A stretch of 19,279 bases of DNA from an uncultured Oscillospiraceae bacterium. Its GTDB lineage: Bacteria; Bacillota; Clostridia; Oscillospirales; Ruminococcaceae. A program made the position numbers and the translations under genes. The DNA is taken from the NCBI GenBank assembly GCA_905212515.1, contig CAJMEU010000042.1, positions 1 through 19,279 on the forward strand, written 5' to 3'. Below are positions 1 through 8,000 of the stretch, one piece after another; the first letter of the stretch is position 1, and every line of letters starts with the position of its first letter. The notes beneath the pieces are model-generated. The model saw only the letters and a program-made list of their open reading frames with translations. It did not search any database and was not told where the DNA came from.

Positions 1-145
1 TGGCAAAGGCGCCCATGATCATGATGCCTTCCAGGGCGATGTTGACCACGCCCGAGCGCTCGCTGAACATGCCGCCCAAGGCCACGATGAGCAGCGGGAT
101 GGAGAAGAACATCATCTGCTGCACCAAAAAAGCGATGGTATTCAT
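1..145 (-). CDS. ABC transporter permease, nucleoside-uptake type (second permease), 3' part cut off by window edge
   Basis: Only the first 48 codons are in the window. The protein starts MNTIAFLVQQMMFFSIPLL and continues with a segment reading GGMFSERSGVVNIALEGIM. That 'SERSGVVNIALEG' signature is typical of the second permease of BMP-family nucleoside/purine ABC importers (YufQ-like, BPD_transp_2 family). An inner-membrane subunit would pair with the permease just upstream. The start ATG at 143-145 overlaps the stop of that upstream permease in an ATGA arrangement, so the two are translationally coupled. A substrate-binding lipoprotein, usual for this system, is not in the window and may lie further downstream on this strand. 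Family is clear; substrate (nucleoside versus another small solute) is inferred. Confidence 0.85.
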   Translation of the reverse strand, partial: MNTIAFLVQQMMFFSIPLLIVALGGMFSERSGVVNIALEGIMIMGAFA

Positions 146-1311
146 TCAGCCGCACCCCCTTCCCGCCGTTCGGCCGGCGGCGCCGTCTGCGTCGCAGCGT
201 TTTTTTTCCTGCGCGGCCCCTTTTTGCGCCGGCCCTGCACGAAGGAACGCAGGATCAGTGCAAAGGCCGAGAAGTAAATGATAACGGCGATGATGATGTC
301 GATGACCTGCGGCGCAAACCCCCACAGCTGCATCTGGAAACCGCCCTGTGTCAGATAAGCGATGAAGATGCCGGCCAGGATGATGCCCAGGGGGTTATTC
401 AGCCCCAACAAAGCCACGGGATTGACGTTGAAGCCCTCGGCCGCCAGGGTATCCACCACCTCGATGCCTTTGCCGGCGCCGGCCAAATACAGGCACGCGC
501 CGCCCAGGCCGGACAGCGCGCCGGCGATGACCATGGAGAGGATGATGCTGCGCGTCTCGTTGATGCCGGCGTACTTGGCTGCGTCACGGTTGTAGCCGCA
601 GGCCTTCAGTTCATAACCGAAGCTGGTTTTCTCCAGCACATAGTAGACGACCACGCCCATGGCGATGGCGATGAAGATCCCCGCGTTCACGCTGGACGCG
701 GCGGAATTGTAGCTGAAAATTTTGTCCAGCCCCAGCTTGGGCGCCACAGCGCCGGCCGCCACGGGCAGGGATTGGTTCTTTTGGAAGTCATAGACGGTGA
801 GCACGGTGAGGAAATTGACCAGGTACATGCCGATGTAGTTCATCATGATACAGGCAATGACCTCGTTGACGTTGCACAGCGCCTTTAAAATACCGGGCAC
901 AGCGCCCCACACCGCGCCGGCCAGCGTGGCGGCCAGCAGGCACACCACCCACAGCAGATGGCCGGGGATAAACGTGCAGCGCACGCCCACCAGCACGGCC
1001 ACATAAGCGCCCACAATGAACTGGCCCGGCGCGCCGATGTTGAACAGGCCCGTTTTGTTGGCAAACCCCACCGAGAGGCCCGTGAGGATGATGGGCGTGG
1101 CGGAATAGAACACCTGGCCCAGGCTTTTCATGTCGCTGAAAGCGCCGGTGAGGATACTGGCAAAGCCGCCCAGGGCGCTGGCCGGGTCGGAGATGAACAG
1201 CACCAACAGACCGGCCGCCAAGCCGCACAGGATAGCCAGCACGCTGGCCATAAAATTGAGGTAGCCCTCGCGCTGTTTGAGAGGCACGCGCTGTGATTCA
1301 TTTTTTTTCAT
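142..1311 (-). CDS. ABC transporter permease, nucleoside-uptake type (first permease)
   Basis: A 389-residue polytopic membrane protein of the BPD_transp_2 family, most like the YufP-type permease of BMP-dependent nucleoside importers. A short polar N-terminus precedes hydrophobic segments from about residue 18. Visible family signatures are GLFNIGAPGQF near residue 90 and NEVIACIMMNYIG near residue 150. About eight to ten membrane segments follow, ending in a strongly basic, then acidic/Ala-rich cytoplasmic tail (RRKKGPRRKKN...). The start ATG (1309-1311) overlaps the ATPase stop codon (ATGA), and its own stop overlaps the next permease start the same way. The three genes therefore form a coupled ATPase-permease-permease operon. 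Runs of eight A occur just after the start and in the tail, possible slippage points, but the frame is intact. Confidence 0.9.
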   Translation of the reverse strand: MKKNESQRVPLKQREGYLNFMASVLAILCGLAAGLLVLFISDPASALGGFASILTGAFSDMKSLGQVFYSATPIILTGLSVGFANKTGLFNIGAPGQFIVGAYVAVLVGVRCTFIPGHLLWVVCLLAATLAGAVWGAVPGILKALCNVNEVIACIMMNYIGMYLVNFLTVLTVYDFQKNQSLPVAAGAVAPKLGLDKIFSYNSAASSVNAGIFIAIAMGVVVYYVLEKTSFGYELKACGYNRDAAKYAGINETRSIILSMVIAGALSGLGGACLYLAGAGKGIEVVDTLAAEGFNVNPVALLGLNNPLGIILAGIFIAYLTQGGFQMQLWGFAPQVIDIIIAVIIYFSAFALILRSFVQGRRKKGPRRKKNAATQTAPPAERREGGAAE

Positions 1312-2840
1312 TGCACGGCCTCCCTCTTGGAACCGGCCATGTACAGGCCCAGTTCTTGCACGGTGACCTTCTGCGGGTCCAGATCGGCCACGATCTCGCC
1401 CTCATACATCACCAGGATACGGTCGGACAGCTGCATCACTTCGTCCAGCTCCAGGCTGACCAGCAGCACGCCCTTGCCTTCGTCGCGTTCCGCCACGATC
1501 TTCGCGTGGATATACTCGATGGCGCCCACGTCCAGGCCGCGGGTGGGCTGCACGGCGATCAGCACATCCGGGTCGCGGTCGATCTCACGGGCGACGATGG
1601 CCTTTTGCTGGTTGCCGCCGGACATACTGCGGGTGATGGTCTTGGCGCCCTGGCCTGAACGGATATCGAACCTCCCGATCAGATCGTCCGCGTAGTGATA
1701 GATCTCGTCATATTTCAAAAAGCCGTGGCTGCTGAACCGGGGGGTAAAATAGGTTTGCAAGGCCAGGTTGTAGGCCAGGTTGTAATCCAGCACCAAGCCG
1801 TATTTGTGCCGGTCCTCTGGGATGTGCCCCAGGCCGCCCATGTTGCGCCGGCGGATGGGCGCATGGGTGATGTCCTCCCCTTTCAGGGTAATGGTGCCCG
1901 CGTCCGGCGGCACAAGGCCCGTGAGGGCATACACCAGCTCCGACTGGCCGTTGCCGTCGATGCCCGCCACGCAGACGATCTCGCCCTTGCGCACGTCGAA
2001 GCTGACATTGTTCACCACATTTTTGCCAGAATGCCTGGACTTCACACACAAACCCCGGGCCGAGAGCACCACGTCCGTGGGCTGTGCCGGGGCCTTGTCC
2101 ACATTCAGGTTCACCTTGCGGCCCACCATCATCTCGCTCATTTCCTCTTTCGAGGTGGCGGCCACATCCACGGTGCCGATATATTTGCCCTTGCGCAGCA
2201 CCGAGCAGCGGTTTGCCACCGCTTTGATCTCGTTGAGCTTGTGGGTGATGAAGAGGATGCTTTTGCCTTCGTGCACCAGCTCCCGCATGATGTTCATCAA
2301 TTCGTCGATCTCCTGCGGCGTCAGTACGGCCGTGGGCTCGTCGAAGATCAGGATCTCATTGTCGCGGTACAGCATTTTCAGAATCTCCACGCGCTGCTGC
2401 ATGCCCACGCTGATGTCGGAGATCAGGGCGTCCGGGTCTACCTTGAAGCCGTACCGCTCGCTGAGGGCCATCACCTTTTTGCGCGCTTCGGCCATTTTCA
2501 AAAAGCCTCGGCTGGTGGTCTCCACGCCCAGGATGATGTTTTCCAGCACGGTGAAATTGTGTACCAGCTTGAAATGCTGATGCACCATGCCAATGCCCAG
2601 GCGGTTGGCGTCGTTGGGGTCGTTGATCCGCACCACTTCGCCATTTTTCTTGATGACGCCTTTTTCCGGCTGGTACATGCCGAACAAGACGCTCATCAGG
2701 GTGGATTTGCCCGCGCCGTTCTCGCCCAGCAGGGCGTGGATCTCGCCTTTTTTAAGCTGCAGCGTCACATTATCGTTTGCGATGATACCGGGAAATTCTT
2801 TGGTGATGTTACACATCTCGATGATATACTGCTCGTCCAT
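1308..2840 (-). CDS. ABC transporter ATP-binding protein with two fused nucleotide-binding domains (nucleoside-uptake type)
   Basis: A 510-residue protein with two ABC domains in tandem, as in YufO/RbsA-type sugar and nucleoside importers. The N-terminal domain has a perfect Walker A (GENGAGKST, residues 39-47), a signature ISVGMQQR and a Walker B ILIFDEPTAVL. The second half has a degenerate Walker A-like GIDGNGQSE, a signature MSGGNQQK and the typical 'QPTRGLDVGA' segment. This asymmetry is normal for the family: one catalytic and one mostly structural site. I chose the ATG at 2838-2840 because GGGAG lies a few bases upstream. A longer open frame to 2918 begins with residues that do not resemble the family and would run through the promoter. 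It energises the two downstream permeases. Confidence 0.92.
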   Translation of the reverse strand: MDEQYIIEMCNITKEFPGIIANDNVTLQLKKGEIHALLGENGAGKSTLMSVLFGMYQPEKGVIKKNGEVVRINDPNDANRLGIGMVHQHFKLVHNFTVLENIILGVETTSRGFLKMAEARKKVMALSERYGFKVDPDALISDISVGMQQRVEILKMLYRDNEILIFDEPTAVLTPQEIDELMNIMRELVHEGKSILFITHKLNEIKAVANRCSVLRKGKYIGTVDVAATSKEEMSEMMVGRKVNLNVDKAPAQPTDVVLSARGLCVKSRHSGKNVVNNVSFDVRKGEIVCVAGIDGNGQSELVYALTGLVPPDAGTITLKGEDITHAPIRRRNMGGLGHIPEDRHKYGLVLDYNLAYNLALQTYFTPRFSSHGFLKYDEIYHYADDLIGRFDIRSGQGAKTITRSMSGGNQQKAIVAREIDRDPDVLIAVQPTRGLDVGAIEYIHAKIVAERDEGKGVLLVSLELDEVMQLSDRILVMYEGEIVADLDPQKVTVQELGLYMAGSKREAVQ

Positions 2841-2889
2841 TTCATCACTCCCGTCCGGGCCCTCTGGATAAAAAGCCCATCTTGATTTT

Positions 2890-2918
2890 ATTATACGAAA
2901 TTTCAGGGATGAATACAA
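2890..2918 (-). promoter_or_regulatory. Promoter for the nucleoside-type ABC importer operon
   Basis: On the minus strand TTGTAT (2918-2913), a 17-base spacer and TATAAT (2895-2890) form a good vegetative promoter. It lies about 50 bases before the ATPase start codon at 2840. The resulting leader is roughly 40 nt, too short for a purine riboswitch. It sits back to back with the tRNA promoter. Confidence 0.7.
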
Positions 2919-2954
2919 GCCAAAATCGTTTTGTTTCCGCAGTGTTATTCTTCA

Positions 2955-2983
2955 TTGACAACCCCACGCCGGATTGGTAAAAT
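2955..2983 (+). promoter_or_regulatory. Promoter of tRNA-Leu
   Basis: A perfect -35 TTGACA (2955-2960), a 17-base spacer and TAAAAT (2978-2983) stand 12 bases before the tRNA 5' end. This is a near-consensus housekeeping promoter, as expected for a stable RNA gene. Confidence 0.85.
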
Positions 2984-2994
2984 AGAAACGTTCA

Positions 2995-3079
2995 GCGGAT
3001 ATGGTGGAATTGGCAGACATGCAGGTTTTAGGGTCCTGTGCCGCAAGGCGTGCGGGTTCAAATCCCGCTATCCGCACCA
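2995..3079 (+). tRNA. tRNA-Leu, anticodon UAG, CCA encoded
   Basis: The 85-nt sequence folds as a class II tRNA. The acceptor stem is GCGGATA/TATCCGC. The D arm contains GAATTGGCAGA. The anticodon loop TTTAGGG places TAG at positions 34-36 and decodes CUA/CUG. A long variable arm has a GCC-GCAA-GGC hairpin. The T arm is GCGGG-TTCAAAT-CCCGC. The discriminator A and encoded CCA follow. The long variable arm with this loop closely matches bacterial tRNA-Leu(UAG). The last anticodon-stem pair (31-39) is a T-T mismatch. Confidence 0.96.
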
Positions 3080-3081
3080 CA

Positions 3082-3115
3082 ATGCCCAAACGGTGATGCC
3101 GTTTGGGCATTTTTT
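3082..3115 (+). terminator. Intrinsic terminator of tRNA-Leu
   Basis: A perfect 12-bp stem (ATGCCCAAACGG paired with CCGTTTGGGCAT) closes a 5-base loop and is followed by TTTTT. It begins three bases after the tRNA CCA end. Confidence 0.93.
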
Positions 3116-3218
3116 GTGTAATGGAATCGCATATTTATTGAAAAGTGAGGAAATTGATTCTCCCTCCTCGTTCCGTTTGCAAAAGCAACCGGAGAACGTA
3201 TTAAAAGGAGGCTATGTA

Positions 3219-4204
3219 ATGGCACAGAAAGCCCCGGTATTCCAGTGCACTTCCCTGGCAAAAAAATATCATGGAAAAACTGCGCTGGAGAACGTTACTT
3301 TGACTCAGGAGCAGGGAAAAATCTATGGTTTGATCGGGCAGAACGGAGCGGGCAAAACAACGCTGATGCGGATCATCGCCGGGCTTGCCTTTCCCACAAG
3401 CGGAACGATCGCCCTGTTTGGCGAAGCTTCCCGTCTGGACGCGGTGCGAAAGCAATGCGGATTTATGATCGAGGCGAAGCTTCCCGTCTGGACGCGGTGC
3501 GAAAGCAATGCGGATTTATGATCGAATCGTGCGGCCTTAATCTGTCGATGTCCGCCCGGGAAAACATCGAACTGCATGGAACAATCCGCGGATTGAAACT
3601 GACTTTGGCCGACGTCGATGAACTGCTGGGCTGGGTGGGACTTGAAAACACCAGGAAAAAGACACGCAGCTATTCACTGGGAATGAAGCAGCGTTTGGGG
3701 ATCGCACTGGCGCTGATCGGCTATCCCAAATACCTGGTGCTGGATGAACCCATCAACGGCCTTGACCCTTTGGGCGTTGTTGAGATACGCAACATGCTCA
3801 AGCGCCTTCGCGAGGAAAAAGGCATGACGATCTTGATCTCCAGCCACAACCTGCCGGAACTTTTCCAAACGGCCACCGATTATATCATCATCGACCGCGG
3901 GAAGATCGTGGAAGAACTATCCTTGCAGGAGCTGGCGGCAAAATGCAAAAAATATATACGCGTGAGAACAGACGAACCGGAACGGCTGCGGGCAGTTTTG
4001 AAGGCCGCGCTCCCGACGGCGGAGACCCAATTGTGCGCCGACGGCTCGATCCGCATTTTCGATTGCTGCGACAGGCTGGACGAGTTGGCGGGCCTTTTTC
4101 ACCAAAACCAGCTTTTGATTCGGGAACTGACGGTAACGGGTGACACGCTGGAACAATATTTTCTTTCCTTGTTAGGTGGTGACTGTCATGCAAAACCTGC
4201 TTAA
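3219..4204 (+). pseudogene. ABC exporter ATP-binding protein (BcrA/lantibiotic-immunity type), frame broken by a 53-bp tandem duplication
   Basis: An AAGGAGG ribosome site at 3205-3211 precedes ATG 3219. The first frame encodes 100 residues including Walker A (GQNGAGKTT, residues 40-48) and stops at 3519-3521. The rest of the ATPase continues in another frame to 4204, with signature YSLGMKQR, Walker B YLVLDEP, D-loop NGLDP and H-loop SSHN. The shift is caused by a perfect 53-bp tandem duplication (3420-3525). Removing one copy gives a continuous 310-residue protein of normal family length, with FMIES at the usual Q-loop position for BcrA-type proteins. In the present form Walker A and Walker B are on separate polypeptides, so a single-chain ATPase is not made. 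The duplication places ATG 3518 across the stop codon (ATGA), so a 228-residue C-terminal piece could be translated by reinitiation. Pseudogene, switchable allele and assembly artefact are all possible. The permease gene follows with a 17-base overlap. Confidence 0.85.
3420..3525 (+). repeat. Perfect 53-bp direct tandem duplication inside the ABC ATPase gene
   Basis: Copy 1 is 3420-3472 and copy 2 is 3473-3525. Both begin GGCGAAGCTTCCCG and end TTATGATCGA, with no mismatch. Bases flanking the pair differ (T3419 versus A3472; G3473 versus A3526), so the unit is exactly 53 bp. As 53 is not a multiple of three, it shifts the reading frame. The perfect identity indicates a recent event. Confidence 0.97.
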
Positions 4205-4958
4205 GGCTGAATTAAAAAAACTTTTCCATTCACTGCCGCTGAAAATAGCCATGACGGCGATGCTGGCTTTGTCCTTTGTCACGGCGCTTTCCAGCATGAG
4301 CTATAAGGGGTCGCCCCTGCGGGAGGAATTGGAGATCGCCCTGGGCGGCTATGAAGCGTTTTTGGCCTCTTTGCGGGATACTCCACTGCTGATCCTTCTG
4401 GGGATCATCGCACTGGGCGTTGTTGTATGCAGTGACTTTGACAACCGCACCATCCAGGCGGAGATTTATGCCGGACATGGACGAAGCCAAATCGTAATCA
4501 GCAAGTTTATTGCAATGTCAATTGGATACACGGTCCTTCTGCTTCCGTATCCTGTGGGACGGCTGGTTTTTCAAAGCGCTTTTTACGGATTTGGCCCCGT
4601 GGTGAGCGCTTCGACGGTCTTCAAGCTGCTGCCCATTTTCGCGGTGTACGTGCTGATCGGGCTGGCGCTGGCGAGCATTGGTATCCTGCTGGCATTTACG
4701 ATCCGCAAAACAGTCGTTGTGATCGCTTCCAGCATTGTGCTTGTCCTTTTAGGCGGCAACGCGCTGCTTTCCTTCGGCGGCTCGATCCCTCCGCTGGGGG
4801 ATCTGCTTGCCAAAACGCCGTTGGGCCTGGGGAAATGGCTTTTTGCCATGGATTATGCCGCGGCAGATCTTTGGCTGGCCGCGGCGGTCTGTGCAGCGAC
4901 GATCATCCTCATGTGCCTACTGACGTCGGCGGCTTTTGGGAAAGCGGAGCTAAAATAA
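4188..4958 (+). CDS. ABC-2 type exporter permease, partner of the interrupted ATPase
   Basis: A 256-residue membrane protein starting MQNLLKAELKKLFHSLPLK, followed by about six hydrophobic segments (near residues 17-35, 65-83, 105-125, 140-170, 174-196 and 226-248). This is the layout of ABC-2/lantibiotic-immunity-type permeases that pair with BcrA-like ATPases. I chose ATG 4188 because AGGTGGTG lies about seven bases before it; GTG codons at 4176 and 4179 fall inside that ribosome site. It overlaps the end of the ATPase gene by 17 bases, so it is co-transcribed and likely coupled. The frame is intact although its ATPase is broken. Exported substrate (peptide antibiotic or other compound) cannot be told from the sequence. 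Base composition is less GC-rich than the rest of the window. Confidence 0.85.
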   Translation: MQNLLKAELKKLFHSLPLKIAMTAMLALSFVTALSSMSYKGSPLREELEIALGGYEAFLASLRDTPLLILLGIIALGVVVCSDFDNRTIQAEIYAGHGRSQIVISKFIAMSIGYTVLLLPYPVGRLVFQSAFYGFGPVVSASTVFKLLPIFAVYVLIGLALASIGILLAFTIRKTVVVIASSIVLVLLGGNALLSFGGSIPPLGDLLAKTPLGLGKWLFAMDYAAADLWLAAAVCAATIILMCLLTSAAFGKAELK

Positions 4959-4978
4959 AACGCCCGCAGTAAAAAGAT

Positions 4979-5021
4979 AGGCCTGCACCTGTATCCTGAG
5001 GGATACAGATGCAGGCCTTTT
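4979..5021. terminator. Intrinsic terminator between convergent genes
   Basis: An 18-bp stem (4979-4996 with 5001-5018, one C-A mismatch) closes a TGAG loop. TTTT follows on the plus strand, and on the minus strand the stem is followed by ATCTTTTT. It can serve both the plus-strand ABC export cassette and the minus-strand EndoQ-helicase gene that ends at 5040. Confidence 0.88.
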
Positions 5022-5039
5022 CACTGTAGCCATGTTTTT

Positions 5040-8000
5040 TCAAAACAAACTGAGTTGTTCCGCCGGCCTTTCCCGGCGGCGGGCGGCGTTTTCTTTTACT
5101 ACGCTGTCCGGAAGGTCTTTCAGGAAGGGCGAAGGCTGGGGCGCGGTGGTGAGGATCAGTTCCTCCCGGGCGCGCGTCATGCCTACGTAGAACAGACGCC
5201 GCTCTTCCTCCTCATCCGCCGGGCGGCGGCCCTGGGAGGACATGGGCAGCACGCCCTCCTTCACGCCGGCCACGAACACCGCCGGAAACTCCAGGCCTTT
5301 GGCTCCGTGCAGAGTCATTAGATGCACGGCCCCGGACTTCCATCCTTTGCCGGCCGCACGGCGCAAGTCGGCCTCCTGGCCCAAGGCCAGCGCGTTCCAC
5401 AGCTCGCCAAACGTGGCGTGGAACACGGCCATATCGCGCAGACGATCCAGCGCCGGGGTACTGCCATATTGGGCCTGCCACTGCTCTATCAGCTTCCAAG
5501 GTTTTTCCCTGTTCACCAGGGGCAGCCATTGCCGGACCCCGTCCAACCAGAGAACCAAGGGGCCGCTCTCCCCCAGTTCCCGGCGCAGGGACGCCGGGTC
5601 AAAATTCGGCAGGGCGGCGCAAACAGCGCGGGCTTTTTCGGTCAGGTCCGCCGGGCAGTCCCAGATCAGACGCAACGCCGTCTCCAGGGCGGCGGCATCC
5701 CGCGGTTCCTGCAGAAAACGGAAAAAGGCCAGCAGGCCCCGCACCTCGTCGGCATCCAGAAAATCTTCACGCCCGCTGACGATACAGGGGATGTCGTCGT
5801 GCCGCAGGCATTTTTCCATGAGCTCCAGCTGGCGGTGGGTGCGGCAGAGCACCGCGATGTCGGAAAAGGCGCGCACTTCCCGCTCGTGGCCCAGCGACTG
5901 AGCCTCCAGCATATCCACGCCGCCCGTCATGCGGCCGATCTCCTTGGCCACGAAAATGCCCTCCGCGAAATCGTCCGCCGCCCGCACCAGGCGCACCGCC
6001 GGGCCCGCGGGGCGGTTGGGCGAGAGGATACGAGGGCCGCCGGGATTCCTCCCGATCACCGGCAGGGCAGCCTCCAACACCTGAGGTGCCGAGCGATAGT
6101 TTTCCACCAAGTGAATCGTTCGCGCACCGTGGATGTCCTCCTCCAGGCGCTGAAAGCAACGCCCCGACGCGCCGCGGAACCCGTAGATGGACTGGTCCGG
6201 GTCGCCGATGACAAACAAGCTTTTGCCGCCTTTGGACCAGGCGCGCACCAAGGCGTATTGAACGTCATTGATGTCCTGGAATTCATCCACCAGCAGATGG
6301 CTGAACCCCCGGCGGCCCGCGGTGTCCAGCTTCAAAGCCTCGGTGAGCAGGTCGTCAAAATCCAGGGCTCCCAGCGCGCGCAGGCGCGCGCAATACCCCT
6401 CATAAAGTTCCTCTTTCAGGCCCGCCTCTGTTAAAGAAGCGCCGTTTTTCACCCGCGATACCGCTTGCAGCAGGGCCTTGGCACTTCCCTTCCCGCCCTG
6501 GGCACGCAGCACCCCGGCCGCTTCTTCCAATGCCTCTCCCTGCCCGATGAGGTGCACATCACTCAACAGTTCCAGGCAGATGGCATGAAAGGTTCCGATG
6601 GTCATGTGGGCCACGGCCCGTTTGCCACCCAACCGCTGTTCCAGGCGCTGGCGCATCTCGGCCGCGGCCTGATTGGTGAAGGTGACGGCCGTGATCTCAC
6701 TGGGCTTGACGCCTTGTTCCTCCACCAGATAGGCGATGCGGGCCACCAGTGTTTTGGTTTTTCCGGTGCCCGGCCCGGCCACCACGGCCACCGCGCGCTC
6801 GGGTGCGGTGACGGCCGCCTGTTGCTGGGCGTTGAGGGCCTCAGCCGGCGCCTGCTCCACCTGCGAGGCCGCCGGGGCCGCTTTTTTCAGCGCACCACAC
6901 GCCTTCACCTGTTCCCCGCCCGCTTCCTCTGTGCTGAAAAAGGAGAGCTGACCGCTGAGCCGCTGGATCTCGGCCGGCGTCAACAGGGAGATGACGCCGT
7001 ATTCCCCGTCGAACCCGGCCCGCCGCTGGACTTTGCCCTGGCGCAGGCGGCTGATGCCCTCGGCCACACAGGGGCCGGCCACCCTGTCGATGTCGGCGAT
7101 GGGCGCCTGGCGCAGGATGTAAAATTCCGGTCCCAACTCGCGCAGCATCTGTTCGTACTTTTCCCCTGTTTTCTTTCCTGCCGCCGAGGCGCCGGTGGAC
7201 GCAGCGATGACTTCCGGCAGGGGCGCCAAACTCTCGAAAGGCTTTGCGCCCGCGGGCCGGTAGCCCGCCGGCCGATCGGCCAATTCCTCCACGCGGTGTT
7301 CCACGCCGATGGTCAATTTACGGCCGCACACAGGGCACAGGCCGTCCCGCTGCGCCGTCTCGGCGGGGGTGAGGCAGACGCCGCAGCTGCGGTGGCCGTC
7401 CAGATGGTATTTGCCCTCCTCGGGGAAAAATTCCACGGTGCCCAAAAAGCCCTGCCCGGTGCGGATGGCCTGCACCAGGCCGGGATAGGACAGCGCGGCG
7501 TCCAGCAAGTTGGCCTCCCGGCCAAGCTTGGACGGCGAATGGGCATCCGAGTGGGACACCAGCGTGAGCCCGTCCAGCGCCGACACCCGCCAGTTCATGG
7601 GCGGGTCTGAGGAAAGGCCCGTCTCCACGGCGTGGATGTGGGGCGTCAAGCTGCCGAAGCACTCCTCCATGGTGTCGAAACCGGAAAAGGCGCCGAACAT
7701 GGCGAAATGCGGCGTCCAGATGTGCGCGGGAATGAATTCCGCCTCCGGGCAGGTATCCAGCGTCAGTTCCAGCAGATCCTGGCTGTCCAGGCCCAAAATA
7801 GGCCGGCCGTCGGAATGGATATTGCCGATGGCCTCCAATTTGGCGGAAAGTTCGTCCGCCGCCTCCAGGCTGGGCAGCAGGATCAGGTTGTGGACTTTGC
7901 GCGTCCGCCCACCCCTCTTATAGATGGAGCTGATCTCCCCGGTGACGATGAAGCGGGGCGCCGGGCCCGGCATGCGCCCCGGCAGACACAGATCCTCCCG

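Noticed and set aside
200..1308. Eight-base A runs in the first permease gene (200-207 and 1301-1308) as frameshift or contingency sites
   Set aside because: The frame is intact across both. Runs of eight in Lys codons are common and there is no sign of an alternative product.
1695..2885. Long open frame on the plus strand (about 396 codons) opposite the ABC ATPase
   Set aside because: Its product is His/Val/Gln-rich with no recognisable domain and mirrors a well-conserved ABC ATPase on the other strand. GC-rich genes commonly leave open antisense frames.
2841..2889. Purine riboswitch in front of the nucleoside-type importer
   Set aside because: The leader from the likely promoter is only about 40 bases, with no aptamer-like structure.
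3172..3193. Imperfect hairpin in the leader of the ABC export cassette as a regulatory RNA or attenuator
   Set aside because: The stem is about eight pairs with a mismatch and no T-tract. It is too weak to support, and the promoter here is also unclear (TTTGCA-17-TATTAA would start inside the ribosome site).
2995..5039. Integrated element bounded by a duplicated tRNA-Leu 3' end
   Set aside because: No second copy of the tRNA 3' sequence is visible up to 5040, and there is no integrase or transposase gene.
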